Source: Erysipelotrichaceae bacterium
Lineage (GTDB): Bacteria > Bacillota_I > Bacilli_A > Acholeplasmatales > Anaeroplasmataceae
Assembly (NCBI GenBank): GCA_015059145.1
Contig: SVAZ01000013.1
Location: forward strand, 1 to 50,268
Reading direction: 5' to 3'
Length of the DNA stretch: 50,268 nucleotides
Below the pieces are notes generated by a model that saw only the letters and a list, made by a program, of their open reading frames with translations, was not told the origin of the DNA and did not search any database. Positions 34,270 to 41,781 of the stretch are shown here, piece after piece (the first letter of the stretch is position 1; each line of letters starts with the position of its first letter). The translations under genes were made by a program, and so were the position numbers.

Positions 34270-35301
34270 ATGGAAAAAATTATTACATTTGGAGAGATTA
34301 TGCTAAGATTATCAACTCCAGATTATGCTACAATTAATCAAACTCATTCATTTATGGTTAATTATGGTGGTGGAGAAGCAAATGTTGCTGTTGCTTTAGC
34401 TCACATGGGTCATAAAGCTTACTTTATGAGCAAGCTTCCTCCTAATCAATTAGGTGATGGAGCAATTACTCATCTTCTTAGTCATAATGTTGACACAAGA
34501 TACGTTGTAAGAGGTTCAACAACTATTGGTATTTACTTTTTAGAGACTGGCTTTGGTGGTCGTCCATCAAAAGTAATTTATAATAGAAAGCACTCTGCAA
34601 TCACTCGTATTCAAGAAGAAGAGTTTGATTGGGAAGAAATATTTAAAGATGCTACATGGTTCCATTTATCTGGTATCACTTTAGCACTAGGTGACAGAGT
34701 TCGTAAAGTTGCCCTTCGTGCATGTAAAGAGGCTAAAAAATATAATGTCAAGGTTAGCTTTGATTTCAACTATCGCTCTAAGCTATGGACAGTAGAAGAG
34801 GCTAGACCGGTATATAAAGAATTTATGAATTATGTAGATATCGTATTTGCAAGCTTCTATGATGCTAATACTATTTTAGAAATTCCACTAGATGATGACT
34901 TTACAGGAACTACATTATCTGAAAAGAGAAGAAATGTTTTCCCTAAAATGATTAAGAAGTACAGCTTAAATTATATATTTGGTACTGATAGAGTTGTATA
35001 TTCTGCTACTGAAAATTCATTAGCTGGATATTACTTTAAGCTAAATGGTGAAGAATTAAGCTGGAAGCTAACTGATCCAATTCGTTTCAATATTTATGAT
35101 AGAATTGGTGGAGGAGATGCGTTTGCTTCAGGAGTTATCCATGGTTTATTAAAAAATTATGATGATCCTGATTATGCTGTAAAATATGGTTTAAATACTT
35201 CTGTATTAAAGCATACTATTTATGGTGATGCATCAGTATTATCATGTGAAGATATTGAGAATTTTATGGCTGCTAATGGTAGTGCTGAGGTTGTAAGATA
35301 A
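34270..35301 (+). CDS. kdgK: 2-keto-3-deoxygluconate kinase, first copy (PfkB family)
   Basis: The 343-residue protein is a ribokinase-family sugar kinase closely patterned on KDG kinase: GEIMLRLSTP at the start, the GGGEANVAVALA substrate segment, GIYFLETG, and the GGGDAFASG anion-hole motif with catalytic Asp283. It parallels the second copy at 35799 over its length but differs in the nucleotide-binding part (IFGTDRVVYSATENS versus ISTLRESFSATHNG), so it may prefer another sugar. ATG 34270 is used rather than TTG 34264; the upstream site is weak (AAAGAAAG). It follows eda by 27 bases. Confidence 0.85.
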   Translation: MEKIITFGEIMLRLSTPDYATINQTHSFMVNYGGGEANVAVALAHMGHKAYFMSKLPPNQLGDGAITHLLSHNVDTRYVVRGSTTIGIYFLETGFGGRPSKVIYNRKHSAITRIQEEEFDWEEIFKDATWFHLSGITLALGDRVRKVALRACKEAKKYNVKVSFDFNYRSKLWTVEEARPVYKEFMNYVDIVFASFYDANTILEIPLDDDFTGTTLSEKRRNVFPKMIKKYSLNYIFGTDRVVYSATENSLAGYYFKLNGEELSWKLTDPIRFNIYDRIGGGDAFASGVIHGLLKNYDDPDYAVKYGLNTSVLKHTIYGDASVLSCEDIENFMAANGSAEVVR

Positions 35302-35316
35302 TAAAGGGGTAAAATT

Positions 35317-35775
35317 ATGATAGTAGGAAAATTAGTTGATTTATATCGTTATAAGGGAATTGCTAAAAATATTGATACTGCAATTAACTATATTGAAACT
35401 CATGATTTATTAGCATTACCTAAGGGTAAGACTATAGTAGATGGTGATAACGTATTTATTAATCGTGACACATATGTAGCTAAGCCTTTAGAGGAATGCT
35501 TCTATGAAAATCATGAAAACTATATGGATTTACAAATTGTTTTAAAGGGTCAAGAATTATTTGCATATACACATATTTCTAACCCTACATTAAAGGTTAC
35601 AACTCCTTATAATAGTGAAAAGGATGTAACTAAATATTCATGTGATGGCGGAGTATTCTTCACACTTGAAGAAGGGTTCGCACTAGTTTATACTGAGGAT
35701 ATCCATTTAGCTAAATGTAAGGCTAATGATGATATTGTTGAAAAAGCTGTCATTAAAATTAAGATAGAAAAATAA
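35317..35775 (+). CDS. YhcH/YjgK/YiaL-family sugar anomerase-like protein
   Basis: The 152-residue protein belongs to the YhcH/YjgK/YiaL (DUF386) family of small cupin-like enzymes. Visible marks are KTIVDGDNVFINRDTY near 40 and the central HENYMDLQIVLKGQE, in which the histidine and aspartate probably bind metal. Relatives act on acid sugars, for example as an N-acetylneuraminate anomerase, and are often found in uronate gene clusters. A role in interconverting forms of unsaturated uronate or 5-keto-4-deoxyuronate is likely here but is inferred from position. AAGGGG precedes the start. Confidence 0.88.
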   Translation: MIVGKLVDLYRYKGIAKNIDTAINYIETHDLLALPKGKTIVDGDNVFINRDTYVAKPLEECFYENHENYMDLQIVLKGQELFAYTHISNPTLKVTTPYNSEKDVTKYSCDGGVFFTLEEGFALVYTEDIHLAKCKANDDIVEKAVIKIKIEK

Positions 35776-35798
35776 TAATTAGAAGGAGATTTAAAAAA

Positions 35799-36821
35799 AT
35801 GGCAAAAGTTGTTACAATGGGCGAAATTATGTTAAGATTATCTACACCAGGTAATACTCGTTTCGTTCAATCAGATTCATTTGATGTTGTATATGGTGGA
35901 GGAGAAGCAAACGTTGCAGTAAGCTGTGCTAACTATGGTCATGATGCTTATTTCGTTTCAAAGCTTCCAACTCATGAAATTGGTCAATCTGCAGTTAATG
36001 CATTAAGAAAGTATGGTGTAAATACTGAATTCATCGCTCGTGGTGGTGACCGTGTTGGTATTTATTATTTAGAAACAGGTGCTTCAATGCGTCCTTCAAA
36101 GGTTATCTATGACCGTGCTGGTTCAGCTATTGCTGAGGCAGATCCTAAGGATTTCGATTTTGATGCAATTATGAAGGGTGCTGACTGGTTCCACTGGTCA
36201 GGAATTACTCCTGCAATTTCTGATAAGTCTGCTGAATGCTTAAAGTTAGCTTGTATCGCTGCTAAGAAGCATGGTGTTACAGTATCTGTTGACTTAAACT
36301 TCCGTAAGAAATTATGGACTTCTGAAAAGGCAATTTCTGTTATGAGACCTTTAATGGAATATGTTGATGTATGTATCGGTAACGAAGAGGATGCAGAATT
36401 ATGCTTAGGCTTCAAGCCAGAGGCTGACGTTGAAGCTGGTGAAACTGGTGCTGCTGGTTACTATAAGATTTTCGAGCAAATGGCAAAGGAATTCAACTTC
36501 AAATATGTAATTTCTACATTACGTGAATCTTTCTCTGCTACTCACAATGGTTGGAAGGCTTTAATCTATAATGGTAAGGAATTCTATGAGTCTAAGAGAT
36601 ATGATATTAACCCAATCATCGATCGTGTTGGTGGTGGTGACTCTTTCTCTGGTGGTGTTATCCATGGTTTATTAACTAAGCCAAATCAAGGTGAAGCTTT
36701 AGAGTTTGCTGTTGCAGCATCTGCATTAAAGCATACTATCAATGGTGACTTCAACTTAGTATCTGTTGCTGAGGTTGAATCATTAGCTGGTGGTAATGCT
36801 AATGGACGTGTTCAACGCTAA
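35799..36821 (+). CDS. kdgK: 2-keto-3-deoxygluconate kinase, second copy
   Basis: The 340-residue PfkB-family kinase phosphorylates KDG to KDPG for the aldolase encoded three genes upstream. GEIMLRLSTPG, YGGGEANVAVS, IYYLETGASMRPSKV and the catalytic GGGDSFSGG (Asp281) are all present, and the ISTLRESFSATHNGW segment matches KDG kinases of gut Firmicutes and Bacteroidetes. It has an AGAAGGAGAT site and codons typical of high expression, unlike the first copy, so it is probably the main enzyme. The two copies bracket the YhcH-like gene, which suggests an old duplication. Confidence 0.92.
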   Translation: MAKVVTMGEIMLRLSTPGNTRFVQSDSFDVVYGGGEANVAVSCANYGHDAYFVSKLPTHEIGQSAVNALRKYGVNTEFIARGGDRVGIYYLETGASMRPSKVIYDRAGSAIAEADPKDFDFDAIMKGADWFHWSGITPAISDKSAECLKLACIAAKKHGVTVSVDLNFRKKLWTSEKAISVMRPLMEYVDVCIGNEEDAELCLGFKPEADVEAGETGAAGYYKIFEQMAKEFNFKYVISTLRESFSATHNGWKALIYNGKEFYESKRYDINPIIDRVGGGDSFSGGVIHGLLTKPNQGEALEFAVAASALKHTINGDFNLVSVAEVESLAGGNANGRVQR

Positions 36822-36840
36822 TTAAAAAATATTTCAGGCT

Positions 36841-36870
36841 AGTGCCACTTTATATAGGTGGCACTATATT
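36841..36870 (+). terminator. Partial terminator or processing hairpin inside the operon
   Basis: AGTGCCAC (36841-36848) and GTGGCACT (36858-36865) form an eight-pair stem followed only by ATATT, a poor T-run. It may lower expression of the downstream genes or stabilise the upstream mRNA. Confidence 0.5.
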
Positions 36871-36896
36871 GAGGTAAAAGACCTTTGGAGGTTTAT

Positions 36897-37730
36897 ATGA
36901 AAATAGGTGTAAGAGTACATGATTTTGGTAAGTCTGATGCTAAAACTTTAGCTCAAAAGGCTAAGGCTATTGGCTTTGATTGTGTTCAATTGGTTTTAAA
37001 TAAAGCAATAGAAGGTGAAACTGGACTTGCTGGTACCCTGACAAAAAAGAAAGCAAAGTCTTTTTATAAGGCTTTTAAAAAAGAAGGATTAGAGATTGCT
37101 ATGCTTGGTGCATATTTTAATCCTGTTCATTCAAACAAGGAATTAGTTGCCAAGATGGTTGCAAAATTTAAGGAGCATTTAGAATATGAGAAAGCTTTTC
37201 ACGCAGGTTATGTCGGTAGTGAAACTGGATCATATAATGATGATAAATGGACCTATAATCCATTAAATAGAACTGAAGAAGCATTTAATGAAAATGTGAG
37301 AATCTTTAGCGAGTTAGCATCTGTAGCTGAAAAGAGTAAAGCGAAGATTGCTTTAGAGGGGGCATACGGTCATTGTATGTTTGAGCCTAAGGCTTTAAAA
37401 AGATTAGTAGATACAATTGGTAGCGATAGTATTTATTATACTGTTGATATTTATAATTATTTATCTATTGACAATTATGCTAATCATACTCAAATTTTCG
37501 ATGAATGCCTTGAATTGTTTAAGGATAGAATAGTAATATTCCATATTAAGGATTTTATCATTGAAGATGGTGCTTTAAAGCAATGCTGTATTGGCAAGGG
37601 TGTGATGAATTATGATTATATCATGCCTAAAATTAAAGAGAATTGTCCTAATGCCTATTTAATATTTGAAGGCTCTAAACCAGATGATATGGAATTCTCT
37701 TATAAATTTGTTCAATCTAAATTAAAATAG
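36897..37730 (+). CDS. TIM-barrel sugar phosphate isomerase/epimerase
   Basis: The 277-residue protein is of the AP-endonuclease-2-like sugar isomerase/epimerase family. Metal ligands are probably the glutamate in IALEGAYGH, the aspartate in TVDIYNYL, the histidine in FHIKDF and the glutamate in IFEGSKP. The substrate cannot be told; in this operon a keto-uronate or related acid sugar is plausible. ATG 36897 is five bases after GGAGG; the in-frame TTG at 36885 would sit within that site. It follows a weak terminator, and kduI follows 11 bases later. Confidence 0.82.
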   Translation: MKIGVRVHDFGKSDAKTLAQKAKAIGFDCVQLVLNKAIEGETGLAGTLTKKKAKSFYKAFKKEGLEIAMLGAYFNPVHSNKELVAKMVAKFKEHLEYEKAFHAGYVGSETGSYNDDKWTYNPLNRTEEAFNENVRIFSELASVAEKSKAKIALEGAYGHCMFEPKALKRLVDTIGSDSIYYTVDIYNYLSIDNYANHTQIFDECLELFKDRIVIFHIKDFIIEDGALKQCCIGKGVMNYDYIMPKIKENCPNAYLIFEGSKPDDMEFSYKFVQSKLK

Positions 37731-37741
37731 GAGATTTAATA

Positions 37742-38578
37742 ATGAAACTACAAGTTAGATATGCGAATCATCCAGATGATTCAAAGCATTATACAACTGA
37801 AGAATTACGTAAGCATTATTTAATGGAACGTGTTTTTGAAGAAGATGAAATTTTATTAGTATATTCTCATCAGGATCGTATTGTATCTGGTGGTATTATG
37901 CCAGTTAAGAAGGCTCTTCCTTTAGAAACATCTGATGAATTACGAGCTAAATATTTCTTAGAACGTCGTGAATTAGGTATTATCAATATTGGTGGTGCTG
38001 GTAAAGTAACTCTTGACGGTAAGGTTTACGATGTTAAATCTAAGGATGGTATGTATGTTGGTATGGGTACAGTAGAGGTTATTTTTGAATCTGTAGATCC
38101 AAAGAATCCTGCTAAATTCTATATTTCTTCTTGTCCAGCTCATACATCTTATCCTACATATTATATTGATTTTGAAAAGGCAAATCATCGTCCATGTGGT
38201 GAGGCTAAGACTTTAAATAAGCGTGTTATTAATCAATATATTCACCCAGATGTATGTAAGTCTTGTCAATTAGCAATGGGTATGACTGAGCTTGCAGAGG
38301 GTTCAGGATGGAATACAATGCCATCTCATACACATGAAAGAAGAATGGAAGTGTATTTTTACTATAATATCCCACAGGATAATGTAGTATTCCACATGAT
38401 GGGTCAACCACAAGAAACTCGTCACATTGTTATGAATAATGAGCAATTAGTTATTTCTCCAAGCTGGAGTATTCACTCTGGTATTGGTACATCTAACTAT
38501 AATTTCATTTGGGCAATGTGTGGTGAAAACCAAGAGTTCGATGATATGGATCATATCAAAACAACTGATTTAAAATAA
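37742..38578 (+). CDS. kduI: 5-keto-4-deoxyuronate isomerase KduI
   Basis: The 278-residue enzyme isomerises 4-deoxy-L-threo-5-hexosulose uronate, the spontaneous product of unsaturated galacturonate or glucuronate, into 2,5-diketo-3-deoxygluconate. It has the family length (278) and the zinc site in the SHTHERRMEVYFYY segment. The N-terminal RYANHPDDSKHYTTEELRKH pattern is typical. An AGGAGAT site overlaps the end of the epimerase gene. The next enzyme of the pathway, a KduD-type reductase, is encoded 90 bases downstream. It shows that the cell uses pectin- or glycosaminoglycan-derived disaccharides, although no lyase or hydrolase is in the window. Confidence 0.96.
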   Translation: MKLQVRYANHPDDSKHYTTEELRKHYLMERVFEEDEILLVYSHQDRIVSGGIMPVKKALPLETSDELRAKYFLERRELGIINIGGAGKVTLDGKVYDVKSKDGMYVGMGTVEVIFESVDPKNPAKFYISSCPAHTSYPTYYIDFEKANHRPCGEAKTLNKRVINQYIHPDVCKSCQLAMGMTELAEGSGWNTMPSHTHERRMEVYFYYNIPQDNVVFHMMGQPQETRHIVMNNEQLVISPSWSIHSGIGTSNYNFIWAMCGENQEFDDMDHIKTTDLK

Positions 38579-38668
38579 TAATTAGCATTATTGTAAATGG
38601 TTAGAAACTAGCCTGATTATTTAATCGAAGCTTAAAGCAGTTATCAAATAATAGGAGGAAAGTTTAAA

Positions 38669-39466
38669 ATGAAAATTAATTTTAGATTAGACGGTAAGGT
38701 TGCATTAGTTACTGGTGCATCTTATGGTATCGGTTTTTCAATTGCATCAGGTTTAGCAGATGCTGGTGCTACTATCGTATTCAACGATATTAATCAAGAG
38801 TTAGTAGACAAGGGTTTAGCAGCTTATAAGGAAGCTGGTATTAAGGCTCACGGTTATGTTTGTGACGTAACTGATGAGGATGGCGTTAATGCTATGGTTG
38901 CTAAGATTGAAAAGGAAGTAGGAGTAATTGATATTTTAGTTAATAATGCTGGTATTATTAAGCGTATTCCTATGCATGAAATGACTGCAGCACAATTCCG
39001 TCAAGTAATTGATATCGACTTAAATGGTCCATTCATCATGGCTAAGGCTGTAATTCCTGCAATGATTAAGAAGGGCGGCGGAAAAATCATTAACATTTGT
39101 TCAATGATGTCTGAATTAGGTCGTGAAACAGTTTCTGCTTATGCAGCAGCTAAGGGTGGTTTAAAGATGTTAACTCGTAATATTTGTTCAGAATATGGTG
39201 AGTTCAATATTCAATGTAATGGTTTAGGACCTGGTTACATTGCAACTCCACAAACTGCTCCATTACGTGAAAGACAAGCTGATGGCTCTCGTCATCCATT
39301 TGATTCTTTCATTGTTGCAAAGACTCCTGCAGGACGTTGGTTAAATCCAGATGAGTTAGCTGGTCCAGCTGTATTCTTAGCTTCTGAAGCTTCTAATGCA
39401 GTTAACGGTCACATTTTATATGTTGACGGTGGTATCTTAGCATACATTGGTAAGCAACCTAAGTAA
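38669..39466 (+). CDS. KduD/gluconate-5-dehydrogenase-like short-chain dehydrogenase
   Basis: The 265-residue SDR has the cofactor motif TGASYGIG, NNAG, and a catalytic Ser-Tyr-Lys set (the ICSMMSE serine and YAAAK). It most resembles gluconate 5-dehydrogenases of gut bacteria; after kduI the expected reaction is reduction of 2,5-diketo-3-deoxygluconate to KDG (KduD). Sequence alone does not settle which, so no symbol is given. The 90-base gap before it has no terminator; it contains an ATTATTT/AAATAAT repeat before the AGGAGGAA site. Codon use suggests high expression. It is the last gene of the operon. Confidence 0.88.
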   Translation: MKINFRLDGKVALVTGASYGIGFSIASGLADAGATIVFNDINQELVDKGLAAYKEAGIKAHGYVCDVTDEDGVNAMVAKIEKEVGVIDILVNNAGIIKRIPMHEMTAAQFRQVIDIDLNGPFIMAKAVIPAMIKKGGGKIINICSMMSELGRETVSAYAAAKGGLKMLTRNICSEYGEFNIQCNGLGPGYIATPQTAPLRERQADGSRHPFDSFIVAKTPAGRWLNPDELAGPAVFLASEASNAVNGHILYVDGGILAYIGKQPK

Positions 39467-39476
39467 TTAAAATAAT

Positions 39477-39507
39477 AAGCACATATTATATGTGCTTTTA
39501 TTTTTTT
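39477..39507 (+). terminator. Terminator of the uronate operon
   Basis: AAGCACATA (39477-39485), loop TTA, TATGTGCTT (39489-39497), then TTATTTTTTT. Confidence 0.88.
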
Positions 39508-39573
39508 GTCTATGTCGATTTATCTTTATAAAAGTAGTGTTTTGTGTTATGATAAATGAAAGGGGGCAATGAT

Positions 39574-39999
39574 ATGGCATATTTTGGCTTTATTTTATCT
39601 ACGATAATATATTTGACTGTTATTGTTACACTTATATATTATATCGTTAATGTGATAATGAAGAAGTATCATTTTGCTAATAATTTATTACCCTTTTTAT
39701 TTTTGTATTTCTTTTTTTCGATAATGATATTATCATGGGGATTAATATTAATGAATGGTGGATTTGATATATTTTTCTCAATAAAAGTAGATTATACTTT
39801 TATCTTTGTTTTATCCATTATATTATTATTCGGAATTCCTGTATTAGATTATTTTGTGAAAAGAAATGCATATGTAGCTAAAAATGTAATTTCAGCAATG
39901 TATAGGTCATCACTACCTATGCTTACAGTTATTTTGTTTTTAGGCTCTACATTAATATATTATTTTATTTGTCATTATTTTGCGTTTTTAATTGCTTAA
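39574..39999 (+). CDS. Four-helix membrane protein, unknown
   Basis: The 141-residue protein has four predicted membrane helices (about 4-27, 37-60, 71-92, 112-138) and almost no soluble part. I do not recognise a family. ATG 39574 is correctly spaced from AGGGGG; the ATG at 39556 is upstream of that site. An extended -10 (TGTTATGAT, 39545-39553) lies before it. It ends 26 bases before the ACT-domain gene, with which it may be cotranscribed. Confidence 0.6.
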   Translation: MAYFGFILSTIIYLTVIVTLIYYIVNVIMKKYHFANNLLPFLFLYFFFSIMILSWGLILMNGGFDIFFSIKVDYTFIFVLSIILLFGIPVLDYFVKRNAYVAKNVISAMYRSSLPMLTVILFLGSTLIYYFICHYFAFLIA

Positions 40000-40025
40000 T
40001 GAAAGAAGAAATGAGGTATGTAAAA

Positions 40026-40295
40026 ATGAATGCAATTTTATCTGTAGTAGGAAAGGATACTGTTGGTATTTTAGCAAGTGTATCTGGAAGATGTGCTGAA
40101 TACCAAGCAAATGTAATTGATGTTTCTCAAACAGTAATTAATGATTATTTTGCAATGTTTATGATTATTAATATTGATGCACTAACAATTGAATTTAACG
40201 ACTTTGTTGATGTATTAACTGACCTTGGGAAATCTAAATCATTAGATATTCATGTAATGCATGAGGATATCTTTAATTTAATGCACAAAATTTAA
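40026..40295 (+). CDS. ACT-domain protein, UPF0237 family
   Basis: The 89-residue protein is a single ACT domain, a ligand-binding fold that usually senses amino acids. The pattern AILSVVGKDTVGILASVSGRCAEYQANVIDVSQTV and the length match UPF0237. ATG 40026 follows GAGG with a nine-base gap; the longer reading frame from 39969 would overlap the membrane protein gene. In many Firmicutes this gene directly precedes a UPF0210 gene, as here, which suggests that the ACT protein regulates or assists it. The function of the pair is unknown. Confidence 0.93.
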   Translation: MNAILSVVGKDTVGILASVSGRCAEYQANVIDVSQTVINDYFAMFMIINIDALTIEFNDFVDVLTDLGKSKSLDIHVMHEDIFNLMHKI

Positions 40296-40307
40296 TGGTG
40301 GTATATT

Positions 40308-41666
40308 ATGTTTAATAAAAGAGAGATAATGGAAACTATCCAAATGATTCAAGATCAGCATTTGGATGTTAGAACTATTACAATGGGAATTTCACTTGTA
40401 GACTGTATGGATACTGATATCAATAAGTCTTGTGAAAAGGTATATAATAAAATATTCAATTATGCTAAGGATTTAGTCAAAACTGGTGAGTCTATATCTA
40501 AAAAATATGGCATTCCTATTATAAATAAAAGAGTAGCAGTAACTCCAATTTCAATGCTTGTAGGTGTATCTGGCGGTGATCCAATTTTATATGCTAAGAC
40601 TTTAGATAAGGTTGCCAATGATATAGGTATTGATTTTATTGGTGGCTATTCTGCACTTGTACAAAAGGGATTTGCTCCTGGTGATAGAGAATTGATAGAT
40701 TCAATTCCACAGGCTTTAGCTCAAACATCTAAGCTTTGCTCATCTGTTAATATTGGCTCAACTAGAGCAGGTATTAATTTGGATGCAGTTAAACTTATGG
40801 GTCAAAAGGTTAGAGAAGCAGCAGAAATTACACAAGATAGAGAATGCATTGGTGCATCTAAGCTTGTAGTATTTTGTAATGCTGTTGAGGATAATCCTTT
40901 TATGGCTGGTGCGTTCCATGGAGTAGGTGAGGCTGATTGTGTTATTAATGTAGGTGTTTCTGGTCCTGGTGTTGTTCGTGCTGCAATAGCTAATGCACCA
41001 AAGGATGCTTCGATTGCAGAGATTGCTGACATTATTAAGAAGACTGCATTCAAGGTTACTAGAATGGGTCAATTAGTTGGTGTAGAAGCTTCTCAAATGC
41101 TTGGTAAGCCTTTTGGTATTGTTGACCTATCATTAGCTCCAACACCTGCAGTTGGTGATTCAGTTGCTCATATTTTAGAGGAAATCGGTCTTGAACAATG
41201 CGGTGCATGTGGAACAACTGCTTGCCTTGCTATGTTAAACGATGCAGTTAAAAAGGGTGGCGTTATGGCATCTAGCCGTGTAGGTGGATTGTCTGGTGCA
41301 TTTATTCCTGTAAGTGAGGATGCTGGTATGATAGCTGCTGCTGAATCTGGTGCTTTATCTATTGAAAAGCTAGAGGCTATGACTGCGGTATGCTCTGTTG
41401 GATTAGATATGATTGTTATTCCTGGTGATACATCTGCAGAGGTTATTTCTGCTTTAATTGCTGATGAGGCCGCTATTGGTATGATCAATTCTAAAACTAC
41501 AGCGGTTCGTGTTATTCCTGCCATCGGAAAGAAGGAAGGCGAATCACTTAACTTTGGTGGATTATTAGGCTATGGTCCTATTATGAAAATATCTAAAGTT
41601 AAGCCTAATGTATTTATTAATCGTGGTGGTCAAATTCCAGCACCATTAAACAGCTTAAAGAATTAG
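40308..41666 (+). CDS. UPF0210 (DUF711) family protein
   Basis: The 452-residue protein is of the UPF0210 family, which has a fold related to pyruvate formate-lyase-type barrels but no glycyl radical site. Conserved segments include GISLVDCMD near the start, [58 protein letters not shown] and the C-terminal [13 protein letters not shown]. The length is normal. It follows the UPF0237 gene by 12 bases with GGTGGT as ribosome binding site. The reaction is unknown; the cysteine cluster near residue 305 is a candidate active site. Confidence 0.94.
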   Translation: MFNKREIMETIQMIQDQHLDVRTITMGISLVDCMDTDINKSCEKVYNKIFNYAKDLVKTGESISKKYGIPIINKRVAVTPISMLVGVSGGDPILYAKTLDKVANDIGIDFIGGYSALVQKGFAPGDRELIDSIPQALAQTSKLCSSVNIGSTRAGINLDAVKLMGQKVREAAEITQDRECIGASKLVVFCNAVEDNPFMAGAFHGVGEADCVINVGVSGPGVVRAAIANAPKDASIAEIADIIKKTAFKVTRMGQLVGVEASQMLGKPFGIVDLSLAPTPAVGDSVAHILEEIGLEQCGACGTTACLAMLNDAVKKGGVMASSRVGGLSGAFIPVSEDAGMIAAAESGALSIEKLEAMTAVCSVGLDMIVIPGDTSAEVISALIADEAAIGMINSKTTAVRVIPAIGKKEGESLNFGGLLGYGPIMKISKVKPNVFINRGGQIPAPLNSLKN

Positions 41667-41672
41667 TTTATT

Positions 41673-41700
41673 AAGTTCCCTATTTTAGGGAACTTTTTAT
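41673..41700 (+). terminator. Terminator after the UPF0210 gene
   Basis: AAGTTCCCTA (41673-41682), loop TTT, TAGGGAACTT (41686-41695), then T residues. The stem is a perfect ten pairs. Confidence 0.88.
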
Positions 41701-41708
41701 TTTTAAAA

Positions 41709-41737
41709 TTGAATATATTTGTTAAATAAAGTATAAT
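41709..41737 (+). promoter_or_regulatory. Promoter for the TIR-Sel1 gene
   Basis: TTGAAT (41709-41714) and TATAAT (41732-41737), spacer 17. Confidence 0.75.
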
Positions 41738-41781
41738 TATAATGTATAAATATTCGATAAACAAAAGGTTTGGTGAGATTT

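Noticed and set aside
38579-38668. A riboswitch or terminator before the SDR gene
   Set aside because: Only an AT-rich ATTATTT/AAATAAT repeat is present; no known aptamer motif or T-run was found.
41168-41524. Open frame of 118 codons on the minus strand inside the UPF0210 gene
   Set aside because: It lies wholly within a strongly conserved plus-strand gene, has no ribosome binding site and an alanine/isoleucine-rich composition typical of an antisense shadow.
40308-41666. UPF0210 protein as a second pyruvate formate-lyase
   Set aside because: It shares only the fold class; it has no RVSGY glycyl-radical motif and no PFL cysteine pair.
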